Below are positions 8,149 to 16,628 of a DNA stretch of 64,000 nt, piece after piece. The notes beneath the pieces are model-generated. The model was not told the DNA's origin and made no database searches. It saw only the letters and a program-made list of their open reading frames with translations. The first letter of the stretch is position 1; the number at the start of each line of letters is the position of its first letter. Source of the stretch: Tissierellia bacterium (GTDB lineage Bacteria > Bacillota > Clostridia > Tissierellales > Sedimentibacteraceae); the NCBI GenBank assembly GCA_028709465.1, contig JAQVWY010000003.1, positions 1 to 64,000 on the forward strand. The letters run 5' to 3'. A program made the translations under genes and the position numbers.

Positions 8149-9726
8149 TTAGTTATCATCTCCCTTAATCCAAGTTCTAATTAATTGTGCTGCTATTTCA
8201 GGATTAGCTGTTGTAAATTCCTTTAACTGTTTCTTAATAACTTGTTCTGGTGTTTCCTGCACCTTTATTTCCTCTTGAATATCGGTCCAAGAAAAACTAT
8301 CTGTTATAGCAGCTTCCCCACTAACTTTATCTGAAAATTCTAATCCTTTTTTCTTCTTTTTGCGAATGCTTAAAATTAGACTAATAATAAATACCAATAT
8401 TGCTATAACCCCTACTGCAATACCCCCATATATAAAAATATCTTTTAATTGTATTGCATTTTTAACTTCTGGGTCAGTAGTAATAACAGGTATAGCTGGT
8501 GCATCTGGATCAAAGAAACTGATGTTATGAAGTGCTATATCTTCAGTGCTTACTCCTGTAGAGAAAGCAATTAATTCTTTCACTTCATTTAATTCTTCAT
8601 TCCTCATGTTTGCTTTATTTATTACAGCCGCAACAGTAAGTTTCTCTATTGTGCCTGGATTATGCTCAATTTGTTCTTTTAGTTGACTAACAAGATAATT
8701 AACAGAATTTGAATCTTTAAAATATATGTTATCTCCTTCAATTACAACTCCAGGATACGTAGGAATTTCAGCATTTGTTTCTGTTCCAGGAACTCCACCC
8801 ACTGTTTCTCCAGGTCCTGTAACTTCTCTGTTATTATTGGTATCGCCAGGTACACCTAAATTCGTTTCTTCATCAGGTAAATATTGTAGTATTTCACTAA
8901 TTTTTTTATCAAAATTAATAGTGCATTTTGAAGAAACTTTTACATTTTCAAGCCCATACATTTTAGCAAGAAAATCAGTAACATCTGCTTCTGTTTCTTT
9001 TTCAAACTCTTTTTCTATTTCAAGCTTTAATTTTATAGCATTTGTTTGTTGCATTTCATTATTGACAATTAAACTGTTTCCACTTGTATCAATTATTGCA
9101 ACATTTTCTTCCTTTAAACCGTTGACGCTTTTCACCATTAATTGCATTATTCCATTTATTTGTGATGCAGATAAAGAATTTCCATTGTTTAAATTAATTT
9201 TTACAGAAGCTGAAGATTCATTATTTTCAGTTTCCCAAGCAAAATTCTTTTCTTGTGGAATGTTGAGTGTTACAATTGCTTCTTTTACTACCTCGATTGT
9301 TTCAATTGAATCTTGTAATCTTTCTTGTAATTGAAAAATTTCATATTTTCTTTTTTCATAATCTGTAGTCATAAAATCAATATTTTGGGTAAAAACATCA
9401 TAATTCATACCTGTTCGGGGATGTCCTGATTGAGCTAACTGCATCCTCAATTTGCTTTCTTGCTTTTGAGGTATTAATATAGTATCATTTTTATATATGT
9501 ATTCAACTTCGTTTTCCTGAAGCTGTTTCATTACTTCTACAGTTTCTGCCTCATCAATATTGCTAAATAAAACCACATAATCTTTATTGTTAAGTAGGAA
9601 GGCTATTGCTAGTGCAATCACTACTAAAGCAATTAATCCTACTACTATGAGTTTTTTTATTTTAGAACTTAATTTATTCCAAAAATCTATTATATTTTTC
9701 CAAATGTTTTTAAATTGCTCTGCCAT
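8149..9726 (-). CDS. fliF: Flagellar M-ring protein FliF
   Basis: This 525-residue MS-ring protein has a first membrane helix at about residues 26-45. The YscJ/FliF ring-building domains follow (about 48-230, with SGHPRTGMNYDVF). Next is a variable Gly/Pro/Thr-rich segment around 300-325, and a second helix lies near 430-455. The C-terminal cytoplasmic tail that binds FliG ends LIRTWIKGDDN. AGGAG precedes the ATG. It is the foundation of the basal body and is followed directly by fliG. Confidence 0.97.
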   Translation of the reverse strand: MAEQFKNIWKNIIDFWNKLSSKIKKLIVVGLIALVVIALAIAFLLNNKDYVVLFSNIDEAETVEVMKQLQENEVEYIYKNDTILIPQKQESKLRMQLAQSGHPRTGMNYDVFTQNIDFMTTDYEKRKYEIFQLQERLQDSIETIEVVKEAIVTLNIPQEKNFAWETENNESSASVKINLNNGNSLSASQINGIMQLMVKSVNGLKEENVAIIDTSGNSLIVNNEMQQTNAIKLKLEIEKEFEKETEADVTDFLAKMYGLENVKVSSKCTINFDKKISEILQYLPDEETNLGVPGDTNNNREVTGPGETVGGVPGTETNAEIPTYPGVVIEGDNIYFKDSNSVNYLVSQLKEQIEHNPGTIEKLTVAAVINKANMRNEELNEVKELIAFSTGVSTEDIALHNISFFDPDAPAIPVITTDPEVKNAIQLKDIFIYGGIAVGVIAILVFIISLILSIRKKKKKGLEFSDKVSGEAAITDSFSWTDIQEEIKVQETPEQVIKKQLKEFTTANPEIAAQLIRTWIKGDDN

Positions 9727-9755
9727 TTACAGCTCCTAAAATATGAGATTTTCAC

Positions 9756-10067
9756 TTATACTCCCATACGCATTATTTCATTATATGCATCTAAAGCTTT
9801 ATTTCTAAGTTGTATAACCAAGTCCAATGATACTTCAGCCTTTTGTGTATTTATCATTAAATTATGAACATCATCACTTTCGCCTATTGAAAGTTCATAT
9901 ATATCCTTATCAACTTTAGACTCTGCTTGTATATAATTATTTAAAGCATTGTTAAATATAGATTTAAATGAAAGTTCATTTTTTTTATCATTTGATAATT
10001 TACTTATATCATTAACTTTTGTTAATTCATTTATTTCCTTAATAGGAACAATGGGCTCTATAAACAT
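9756..10067 (-). CDS. fliE: Flagellar hook-basal body complex protein FliE
   Basis: This 103-residue protein ends with the conserved FliE helix, visible as VHNLMINTQKAEVSLDLVIQ followed by RNKALDAYNEIMRMGV. FliE links the MS ring to the rod. The gene lies two bases after flgC and 29 bases before fliF, the invariant flgB-flgC-fliE-fliF order. The length matches the family. Confidence 0.94.
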   Translation of the reverse strand: MFIEPIVPIKEINELTKVNDISKLSNDKKNELSFKSIFNNALNNYIQAESKVDKDIYELSIGESDDVHNLMINTQKAEVSLDLVIQLRNKALDAYNEIMRMGV

Positions 10068-10069
10068 AA

Positions 10070-10501
10070 CTACCTCCCAATTTCTAAGGCTTTCACCGCC
10101 ATTTGTTTCATAGTATTTAATGCCGTTATATTTGCTTGATATGCCCTATATGCTTCCATCATATCTACCGTTTCTTTTAAAGTATCTACATTAGGCATGT
10201 TAACGTATCCATTTTCATCTGCATCAGGATGCTCAGGGTCATAAAGTAATTTAAATTCTGTTGGATCTTCAATTATTGCAGAAACTTCAACTTCGCCTGC
10301 TTCATATTCATTTAAATTTTGTACCAACACATCTTTAAAATTACTTGCAGATGAAAAAATCACCATCTTTCTTCTATAAGGTTCTCCATTTTCAGTTCTT
10401 GTTGTATCTTTATTTGCTATATTTTCTGATATAACATCCATTCTTAATCTTTGAGCTGTAAGACCAGAGCCGCTTATATTAAGTGACTGTAAAAAAGACA
10501 T
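10070..10501 (-). CDS. flgC: Flagellar basal-body rod protein FlgC
   Basis: This 143-residue proximal rod protein begins MSFLQSLNISGSGLTAQRLR and ends with the conserved helix ETVDMMEAYRAYQANITALN. AGGAGG is well placed upstream. It is exported through the flagellar system and polymerises with FlgB in the rod. It lies 14 bases after flgB. Confidence 0.96.
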   Translation of the reverse strand: MSFLQSLNISGSGLTAQRLRMDVISENIANKDTTRTENGEPYRRKMVIFSSASNFKDVLVQNLNEYEAGEVEVSAIIEDPTEFKLLYDPEHPDADENGYVNMPNVDTLKETVDMMEAYRAYQANITALNTMKQMAVKALEIGR

Positions 10502-10515
10502 TCATTTCCCTCCTA

Positions 10516-10905
10516 TTATTTTTTACCTTCTGATATAACTGATTTGAGTTTTGAAAAATAAGAATTAATTTCTGATACTGTATACATGTATTGCAACTGT
10601 GTCTTTGCCAACTGGAGATTTTCTTTTTCTAAATCAACATTATTTCCATCAAGGCGCAACGACTGATTACTATTTTCTTTGATTATTATTTTACTTGTTT
10701 TTACCTGATCGTTTATTTGAGATGATGTCATTCCATTAACATTTTCCATGTTTGCCTTTAAAACACTTTCAAAGTCTACAATTTTGCTTTTGTATCCTGG
10801 AGTGGAATAATTAGCAATGTTTTCCATAGTTATTTGCTGTTTAAGCCATAGTCCGTCTAAACTCTTATTAAGTAAATTCATTCTTGATATGTTTTCTATC
10901 TTCAT
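10516..10905 (-). CDS. flgB: Flagellar basal-body rod protein FlgB
   Basis: This proximal rod protein is 129 residues from the ATG at 10903-10905. An in-frame ATG two codons earlier sits only 2 bases from AGGAG, whereas the chosen one is 8 bases away. The N-terminal rod motif is visible as MENIANYSTPGYKSK, and the C-terminal helix as KENLQLAKTQLQYMYTVSEI. It is the first gene of the early flagellar operon, directly below the c-di-GMP leader. Confidence 0.95.
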   Translation of the reverse strand: MKIENISRMNLLNKSLDGLWLKQQITMENIANYSTPGYKSKIVDFESVLKANMENVNGMTSSQINDQVKTSKIIIKENSNQSLRLDGNNVDLEKENLQLAKTQLQYMYTVSEINSYFSKLKSVISEGKK

Positions 10906-10940
10906 CCCCATTACTCCTTTTATACTTTTTATAAAAAATT

Positions 10941-10979
10941 ATAAAAAAAATTTATTATAGCCAAACGGTATAATAAATT
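10941..10979 (-). terminator. Leader terminator 2 (flgB-proximal)
   Basis: Read on the minus strand, 11-base arms (AATTTATTATA and TATAATAAATT, perfect) enclose a 9-base loop CCGTTTGGC, followed by eight T residues. It lies between the c-di-GMP aptamer and flgB. The hairpin is a near copy of the one 110 bases upstream (32 of 34 core bases identical). The stem is AT-only, so strength is uncertain. The loop keeps the TTGGC block that could pair with GCCAA at the 3' end of the aptamer. Confidence 0.7.
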
Positions 10980-11049
10980 ACATACTAAACTTTACATATT
11001 TTAATAGAGTATTATCATGTAAATTTAACAATCCCCATAAAAAAATTGC

Positions 11050-11089
11050 AAAAAAAATAATTTATTACAGCCAAAAGGTATAATAAATT
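11050..11089 (-). terminator. Leader terminator 1 (aptamer-proximal)
   Basis: On the minus strand an 11-base stem with one G-U-type position (AATTTATTATA with TGTAATAAATT) encloses the loop CCTTTTGGC and is followed by A plus a T-tract. It is the first intrinsic terminator after the c-di-GMP-I aptamer and is the expected expression platform of an OFF switch. Confidence 0.72.
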
Positions 11090-11116
11090 ACATATATATG
11101 TACTTTTATATATATT

Positions 11117-11207
11117 ACCATTGGCAACTGGCTACCTTAGTTTTATAGTTTTCACTTTAGGCCCTATAGCTTTGTGTCTCTGCCTTTCGACAAATTTACC
11201 TTTTTCA
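11117..11207 (-). ncRNA. Cyclic-di-GMP class I riboswitch (GEMM)
   Basis: The minus-strand RNA has the GEMM core blocks in order: GGTAAA, then CGAAAGGCAGAGACACAAAGC, then TATAGGGCCTAAAG, a variable second hairpin, and GGTAGCCAGTTGCC. GGTAA at the 5' side can pair with TTGCC at the 3' side as P1. It lies between a sigma-A promoter and flgB with two terminators in between. In Clostridioides difficile an equivalent aptamer (Cd1) precedes flgB and switches flagellar expression off when c-di-GMP rises; the layout here predicts the same. Confidence 0.9.
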
Positions 11208-11242
11208 ATTATAAATAATCTTTACTTTCATTAACTAAAAAC

Positions 11243-11271
11243 ATTATAATCGATACCATTGCAAAATGCAA
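11243..11271 (-). promoter_or_regulatory. Sigma-A promoter of the flgB operon
   Basis: The minus strand carries TTGCAT (11266-11271), a 17-base spacer and a perfect TATAAT (11243-11248). Transcription would start near 11236, about 30 bases before the c-di-GMP aptamer. No better promoter is visible between here and flgB. Confidence 0.78.
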
Positions 11272-11378
11272 GCTTTTTCGACAAAATATTACTATGTATA
11301 TTTTTAGTTTTGTCTAATATTTATAATTTTTTAAGTTTATAGTTTTAGCTTACTACTTCCAGCTTTGCTTTATATATC

Positions 11379-11427
11379 CAAAAATAATAAAGTATGGATA
11401 TATGTATATTTATCCATACTTTATTAT
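11379..11427 (-). terminator. Terminator after csrA
   Basis: A perfect 17-base inverted repeat (arms 11384-11400 and 11411-11427, each including AAAGTATGGATA or its complement) encloses a 10-base loop. Read on the minus strand it ends in TTTTT. It closes the cheW-csrA operon 37 bases after csrA. Between it and the flgB promoter (about 11272-11380) nothing coding is visible. Confidence 0.85.
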
Positions 11428-11464
11428 GAAATCGTTTGCAATTACGAAAACTTTACACATTTTA

Positions 11465-11701
11465 TTACTTTTCTGACTTCTTTAATTTACTTTTAATACT
11501 TGTTAAAACACTTTTATTTATTTTTTTAGAAGCAGTAATATTGAATTCACATGTATCTGCTAATTCTTTTCTTATAATTTTTATATCTCTTGGTGCATTA
11601 ATTGCTATATTAACCTTATCCTGAGAAATTTCAGTTATAATAATTTCAATATCTTCTCCAATAAGAATTGATTCTGAAGTTTTTCTTTTTATAACTAACA
11701 T
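11465..11701 (-). CDS. csrA: Carbon storage regulator CsrA
   Basis: This 78-residue RNA-binding protein begins MLVIKRKTSESILIGEDIEI and contains VNIAINAPRDIKIIRKELAD, both classic CsrA blocks. The family norm is 60-75 residues; a short basic C-terminal tail accounts for the extra. In Bacillus CsrA represses flagellin translation and is sequestered by FliW, whose gene overlaps this one by 7 bases upstream. AGGAGGAAGG precedes the ATG. Confidence 0.96.
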   Translation of the reverse strand: MLVIKRKTSESILIGEDIEIIITEISQDKVNIAINAPRDIKIIRKELADTCEFNITASKKINKSVLTSIKSKLKKSEK

Positions 11702-12147
11702 TTACCTTCCTCCTCAGTTACTATAAAATTATATCTTAGAGGATAGGTATTTTGAAGTATCACTTGCTTTGCTAATTTTGTTTTGGGATTAATGGCAATT
11801 GGACTTCTTAAATTAACAACTGAATCTTTTACATTCTCTCCTATTATTGCTATAACCAAAAACTTTAATTCTAATTCATTTTTTACATTAAGTTCTGATA
11901 AATCCTCTTTATATAAAATTGGTTCATATTCTCTAAAAATAATATAAGGATCAATTAATACAAAGGATAAATCTGAATTGTCCAAAGATTGAAGAAACAT
12001 AACATCTTCTTCATTATCGTCCTTTAATATTATATATCTTTTGAATTCCTCAAAACCATACATGCCATAAGAAAAGTTAATTATATCTTCTTTGTTTACC
12101 AAAATATTTCCAAAATCTCTAGTTTCAACATTTATTATATCATTCAA
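11695..12147 (-). CDS. fliW: Flagellar assembly factor FliW
   Basis: This 150-residue protein matches FliW: VETRDFGNILVNKEDIINF near the start, SYGMYGFEEFKRYIIL, and the mid-protein LKFLVIAIIGENV followed by VVNLRSPIAINPKT. The start codon is TTG (12145-12147), about 10 bases from GGAG. FliW binds flagellin and, as a partner switch, CsrA. The overlapping fliW-csrA pair is the standard homeostatic circuit for filament synthesis. Flagellin itself is not in the window. Confidence 0.95.
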   Translation of the reverse strand: MNDIINVETRDFGNILVNKEDIINFSYGMYGFEEFKRYIILKDDNEEDVMFLQSLDNSDLSFVLIDPYIIFREYEPILYKEDLSELNVKNELELKFLVIAIIGENVKDSVVNLRSPIAINPKTKLAKQVILQNTYPLRYNFIVTEEEGKC

Positions 12148-12213
12148 AAATATCTATCTCCTTTTAATAAAAGAACCATTTTATCATCTTTATAATAACA
12201 ATTATACCCTTTT

Positions 12214-13206
12214 TTATTTCATAAAATCTATAAAACTATTTTCCAAAATTTTATTACCCATTGACAATGCAGCATTGTAAGAATATCGTTGCATATTAAA
12301 ATCTACAATTGCTTCTGCTGGATCTACATATTCTACTTCTAATAATTTTTCATTTAAATTAAATTGATTGTCTTCATTTCTAATTTTTAAAAAATCTAAA
12401 TAATTAGTTTTAGAACCTATATCAGTAATACTTACTAGAACCTGTTTTTTCTGTTCCTCAAACCTTTCAATGTAAGGAGTAATGTTTTCTATAGAAAATT
12501 CAGGGCTTCTCAATTCTTTTTTTATTTCTCCTATCAATGTATATAAATTGTTTGACATACCTTTACTATCTTTTCCATAACCTATGAATTTAATGCCTGA
12601 CATAGACATGTCAAATACTGTATCGGTGTTTAATACGTCATTGCCAAAGGTCATTCCTAAACCAAGGTCTATATGAATAGTTTCATTAAAGAGTATATCT
12701 AGTTCATCTTTATTATCAGGATGATTTACATCTAAACCTTTATACAATAAATTACCATCCTTATCTAAAGTAAATGGTATTACATCTTTACTAGTGCCAC
12801 CAAATACATATCTGTCTCCAATTTTTCCATTGAGAGAAGTAAGTATGGATTTTTGTAAATTATCTAGTTCTTTTGCAATTACCTCTCTGCTTTCAGAACT
12901 CATTGTTCCCGTGATACCCCTCAAATATGATGTATAAACTGACTCTAAATTGTTGTTGATTTCTGTTAAATTAGTTTCGGCTAAAGTAAGAAAAGAATCA
13001 ACATCTTTTATATTTGTATCGTACATTTCTGTAGATCTATATTCTCTTCTTAGTTTATAAGCTTTAATAGCAGATACAGGATCTTCAGAACCTTTGAAAA
13101 ATCTTCTGCCTGTTTGCACTCTTTCATTAAAATAATACATTTCCTTTGCTGACTTATTTAAATTTCTAATATATTTATTTGACATCATACCCGTTGTTAT
13201 TCTCAT
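12214..13206 (-). CDS. flgL: Flagellar hook-associated protein FlgL (HAP3)
   Basis: This 330-residue protein has the flagellin-like N-terminal coiled coil (MRITTGMMSNKYIRNLNKS, then GRRFFKGSEDPVSAIK). A central domain contains LNGKIGDRYVFGGT. The C-terminal helix includes YSYNAALSMGNKILENSFID. FlgL joins hook and filament together with FlgK. It lies 10 bases after flgK. AAGGTGAT precedes the ATG. Confidence 0.94.
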   Translation of the reverse strand: MRITTGMMSNKYIRNLNKSAKEMYYFNERVQTGRRFFKGSEDPVSAIKAYKLRREYRSTEMYDTNIKDVDSFLTLAETNLTEINNNLESVYTSYLRGITGTMSSESREVIAKELDNLQKSILTSLNGKIGDRYVFGGTSKDVIPFTLDKDGNLLYKGLDVNHPDNKDELDILFNETIHIDLGLGMTFGNDVLNTDTVFDMSMSGIKFIGYGKDSKGMSNNLYTLIGEIKKELRSPEFSIENITPYIERFEEQKKQVLVSITDIGSKTNYLDFLKIRNEDNQFNLNEKLLEVEYVDPAEAIVDFNMQRYSYNAALSMGNKILENSFIDFMK

Positions 13207-13216
13207 ATTATCACCT

Positions 13217-14803
13217 TTATACTCCCATTTTATTGATTAGCGTATCAAGCATTTCATCCAATGTTGTCATTAATCTTGCTGCTGCATTGTAGGATTTGCT
13301 GTATTGCAGCAAATTTACTCCTTCTTCATTTAAATCAACAGAAGACATGCTGCTTTTCTCATAATCTATTTGATACATGGTTTCTGTATACGTTTTAAAG
13401 GAAGTTTCTACTTCATATACTTGTAGATTTAATCTTGTAGTTGTAAATGATAGAAATTCCTGAAAAGTTCCTTTAAATAGTTGTTTTCCAGTTTCAGTGT
13501 TAAATTTGAAACTTCCTTCCTCTCCTGGTTGAAACAAAGATATCATTCTTAATATATTGTCAGTAGCACCAGAAGCATCGTCCCCTGTAACAGGAATTTT
13601 TGTATTAGTTATGTATGAAGTTATGGAATCAGCCCAACCATCTGATATTTTAATATTTGCAGCAGTAATATTTTCAGAACCTTCTTTATCTGGATCTTCA
13701 CCTCTTGCTGAAAATAAAGGTCTTTCTTCAATATCTCCATCAGCATTTATTCTTTGGTTAACATTATTCATTTCCTTAGCAAATTTATTTGCTAATACAT
13801 CAAGCATATTCTGATAATATTGAACGCCTTTAGCAGTTTGGGATGAATCGTTAGATACAGAAAACTCACCTTTTCCGTTTAAAAACTTTATATAGCCTCC
13901 TAATTGACCTTTATCAATTAACGAGGTTAAATTTTGCCCTATTAAAGTATCGTCTATACTCTTCTTTAACTCTATTTCAATATCATCTTTATAAGTTAAG
14001 CCATCATGTAATGCTATTTCTGCAGCCTTATCATCATCAACAATTTTAATTCCGCTGCCTTTTAATTTAATTGACAATAAATCTATACTTTTGTTTCCTC
14101 CTATACTAAGAGGTTCTAAAGATACTTCTATATCAAAATAACTAGAAAGTTCATCAATGAGCAAATTACGCTCATCATTCAACTCTAATGCAGCATTTCC
14201 GGACATATTACTTTCTTTAATTTGTTTATTTAACCTAGCTATATTATCTATTAATTGATTAGTCTTTACAATAGCTCCATCATTTAAATATGTAAATTGC
14301 TGTTCTCTTATAGTATCCATCTGTCTGGAATAGTCATTGAACATTTGGGTAAGAATTTCAGCAGATGTTCTTACTACACCTTCCAAAACAGGATCAGATG
14401 GTCTTGATGAAAGGGATTGAAGCTGTTCTAATAAATTCGAAAATTGAGCATCTAATCCTTCCACTGATATTTCATCAAAGATAGCATCTAAATCACTTAA
14501 AGCTTCAAATTGAACTTGTTCACTGCCTGCTTTTGCAGCTTCTGCCCTATATCGATAGTCAAGAAATGAATCTCTGAATTGGCTAACTCCCGTACTTTTA
14601 ACACCTTGTCCAATTATCACCCCTGAAGTACCATATTTAATGTTGCTGGCATTAAATGAAACGGAGTTTATATCTAGACGTTGTCTAGTATATCCCTTCG
14701 TATGAATATTCGATATATTCTGACCTACTATATCCATAGTATTTTGATTGGTTCTTAAAGCACTGGTTGCAGTCTTATATCCTAAAAAAGTTGATCTAAG
14801 CAT
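13217..14803 (-). CDS. flgK: Flagellar hook-associated protein FlgK (HAP1)
   Basis: This 528-residue protein starts MLRSTFLGYKTATSALRTNQ with the rod/hook motif QNISNIHTKGYTRQR. It ends with the conserved EEGVNLLQYSKSYNAAARLM helix. Long coiled-coil stretches flank a variable central domain. It forms the first hook-filament junction ring. Its start lies 22 bases inside the flgN-like gene, so the chaperone and its client are translationally coupled. Confidence 0.95.
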   Translation of the reverse strand: MLRSTFLGYKTATSALRTNQNTMDIVGQNISNIHTKGYTRQRLDINSVSFNASNIKYGTSGVIIGQGVKSTGVSQFRDSFLDYRYRAEAAKAGSEQVQFEALSDLDAIFDEISVEGLDAQFSNLLEQLQSLSSRPSDPVLEGVVRTSAEILTQMFNDYSRQMDTIREQQFTYLNDGAIVKTNQLIDNIARLNKQIKESNMSGNAALELNDERNLLIDELSSYFDIEVSLEPLSIGGNKSIDLLSIKLKGSGIKIVDDDKAAEIALHDGLTYKDDIEIELKKSIDDTLIGQNLTSLIDKGQLGGYIKFLNGKGEFSVSNDSSQTAKGVQYYQNMLDVLANKFAKEMNNVNQRINADGDIEERPLFSARGEDPDKEGSENITAANIKISDGWADSITSYITNTKIPVTGDDASGATDNILRMISLFQPGEEGSFKFNTETGKQLFKGTFQEFLSFTTTRLNLQVYEVETSFKTYTETMYQIDYEKSSMSSVDLNEEGVNLLQYSKSYNAAARLMTTLDEMLDTLINKMGV

Positions 14804-15195
14804 TTCCCTTTTTCTCCTAATTTATTCATCTCTTTATCCACTTTATGTAGTCTAATCTCAATAAGTGTTTTGCATAAATTATTTATTTTTTTAACATCAT
14901 TTATTAATATATTCAATCTATCATATATTTCATTTAATTGTGTTTTTTGTTCATCATCAGATAATACAATAATTTCTTTTAAAGTTTTATCACTAAGCCC
15001 TAAATCTTTAAGAGTTTTTTCTCTTTTTTGTTCAAGCACCCTCATTTTCAAATAATATGCCTGCTCTTGTGATACAATATCATCTAATAAATTTATATCC
15101 GAATTTAAAACAGCACCATACTTTTTATACTCTAAATCCAAAAAATTATTATATAGCTCAACATTTTCTTTAAGCAAATTATACAATATATTCAT
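14782..15195 (-). CDS. flgN: FlgN-like flagellar export chaperone
   Basis: This 137-residue all-helical charged protein begins MNILYNLLKENVELYNNFLD. Sequence conservation in FlgN is low, so the call rests on size, helicity, an LGLSDKTLKEII-type middle segment and its position directly between flgM and flgK, where FlgN normally lies. FlgN keeps FlgK and FlgL soluble before export. GAGGTAG stands before the ATG. Confidence 0.8.
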   Translation of the reverse strand: MNILYNLLKENVELYNNFLDLEYKKYGAVLNSDINLLDDIVSQEQAYYLKMRVLEQKREKTLKDLGLSDKTLKEIIVLSDDEQKTQLNEIYDRLNILINDVKKINNLCKTLIEIRLHKVDKEMNKLGEKGKCLDQLF

Positions 15196-15204
15196 TATCT
15201 ACCT

Positions 15205-15501
15205 CTATTTTAATAGTTTACTTACTATTTTATCTGTGTCTATAACATATGAATTATTACTTATTGCTTCTTTAATTTTGTTAATCTTATCAACATCATT
15301 ATCTTTATTTATTTCTGTAGCGATATTCTTCTTAATAGAGTTTAGATTTATATCTTTATCATTACTGTTTTTATTATCCTTATTAGAAATACCTTTAATA
15401 TCTATAACATCATACTTTCTTGTTTTTACAATCTCTTCATTTTTAACAGCCTTAGAATTAACCTTATAATTCATATAATTATTTATATTTTGAATTTTCA
15501 T
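15205..15501 (-). CDS. flgM: Anti-sigma-28 factor FlgM
   Basis: This short, polar, probably disordered protein (about 98 residues) has the FlgM C-terminal region DKINKIKEAISNNSYVIDTDKIVSKLL, the sigma-28-binding helices (shown here in part: IKEAISNNSYVIDTDKI). Two in-frame ATGs are available (15508-15510 and 15499-15501). The second gives the family-typical MKI start, though its spacing from GAGG is long. FlgM holds sigma-28 inactive until hook completion. The sigma-28 gene itself is not in the window. Confidence 0.85.
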   Translation of the reverse strand: MKIQNINNYMNYKVNSKAVKNEEIVKTRKYDVIDIKGISNKDNKNSNDKDINLNSIKKNIATEINKDNDVDKINKIKEAISNNSYVIDTDKIVSKLLK

Positions 15502-15574
15502 ATATTTCATTTCCTCTCATATAGTCATAATATATTATTCAACACATATTAATAAAATCTAGCAATGTTTTACG

Positions 15575-16048
15575 TTAGGCTGCATTCATAATCTTTTCTT
15601 CATCTAAAATCAACAATATTTCATTATTATTTTGACTCTTTGCCACTCCTTTTAAAAAACTGTCCATATACTTTTTACTAACTTCTTCAGTTTCTTCAAA
15701 AGGTGTTATATTTTCAACTGATATAACTTCATCTACAATCAATCCCACAAATAAATTATCCTTTTCAAAAACTATTACCATATTTTTTTTATTTACGTCA
15801 TTATTTTTTATTTTGTTTGATTGTATGTTAAATAGTTCTTTCAATCCTATTAAAGGAACCACATTGCCCCTTAAATGTATAAGACCAATTATATAATCTG
15901 AAACATTTGGAACATAAGTAATATCTTCAGGTTTAACAACTATGGATGTAATGTATTTACTGCTTACAGTATACAAATTTTCATTAAGTTTAAAAATCAA
16001 CCACGGAAAATTAACTTCCTCTAATTCTTCTGTATCTATATAATCCAT
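15575..16048 (-). CDS. cheW: CheW-like chemotaxis coupling protein (downstream copy)
   Basis: This 157-residue protein consists of a single CheW domain. Recognisable blocks are VKPEDITYVPNVSDYIIGLI, then HLRGNVVPLIGLKELF, and FVGLIVDEVISVENI. CheW links chemoreceptors to the kinase CheA. It is the second of two tandem but clearly diverged cheW genes at the head of the late flagellar operon. No cheA is in the window, so whether it serves chemotaxis or another receptor array is open. Confidence 0.9.
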   Translation of the reverse strand: MDYIDTEELEEVNFPWLIFKLNENLYTVSSKYITSIVVKPEDITYVPNVSDYIIGLIHLRGNVVPLIGLKELFNIQSNKIKNNDVNKKNMVIVFEKDNLFVGLIVDEVISVENITPFEETEEVSKKYMDSFLKGVAKSQNNNEILLILDEEKIMNAA

Positions 16049-16096
16049 TTTTTTCTCCTTATCGATAGTACGTTGGATGAGACTCTTACCACATTA

Positions 16097-16597
16097 CTAA
16101 TCATTATTAGTTAAAAAATCAATTTCCTTCTCATTTAGTATTCTCTTAATATCCATTAATAGTATTATTTTATTTTCAAGCTTTGCAATTCCTGTAATAT
16201 ACATGTTAACGTAATTAGCTCCAATATTAGGAGGTTCAGAAATATTTTCTTCATAAATATCCGTTACTTCATTAACTGAATCCACTATAAAACCTATATG
16301 AGAATCCTCTATATTTGTTATAATTATACATGTTCTTTCATTATAAGGGATTTCCACTTTTTTCAGTCTTAATCTAACATCAATAATTGGTATTATAGCA
16401 CCTCTTAAATTAATAACGCCTTTTGCATATTTTGGAAATTCAGGTACTTCTATAATTTCTTGTAGATCTACTATTTGCACAACATCTGCTATTTGAATTC
16501 CAAATAACTGATTTTCTACAAAAAAAGTAAGATATTTATTTGTAAGGTTATCCTCATCCAAATTTTCATCTTCAAAGTTATTTTCTTTATTACTCAC
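16097..16597 (-). CDS. cheW: CheW-like chemotaxis coupling protein (upstream copy)
   Basis: This 166-residue protein has an acidic N-terminal leader (about 20 residues) followed by one CheW domain: FGIQIADVVQIVDLQEIIEV, then GVINLRGAIIPIIDVRLRL and IGFIVDSVNEVTDI. The start is GTG (16595-16597) with GAGGTGATTTT upstream. It is the first gene after the sigma-28-like promoter and keeps the classical NLRG signature, so it is the more likely canonical CheW of the pair. Confidence 0.92.
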   Translation of the reverse strand: MSNKENNFEDENLDEDNLTNKYLTFFVENQLFGIQIADVVQIVDLQEIIEVPEFPKYAKGVINLRGAIIPIIDVRLRLKKVEIPYNERTCIIITNIEDSHIGFIVDSVNEVTDIYEENISEPPNIGANYVNMYITGIAKLENKIILLMDIKRILNEKEIDFLTNND

Positions 16598-16628
16598 AAA
16601 ATCACCTCATAATATAGTTTCAAATATC

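Noticed and set aside
8726..9334. Long plus-strand open frame (202 codons) opposite fliF
   Set aside because: It is antisense to a conserved gene, has Ser/Phe-rich composition typical of a shadow frame and no ribosome binding site.
10951..11094. CRISPR-like direct repeats upstream of flgB
   Set aside because: There are only two copies, each a palindrome with a T-tract at the expected site of a riboswitch expression platform; terminators explain them better.
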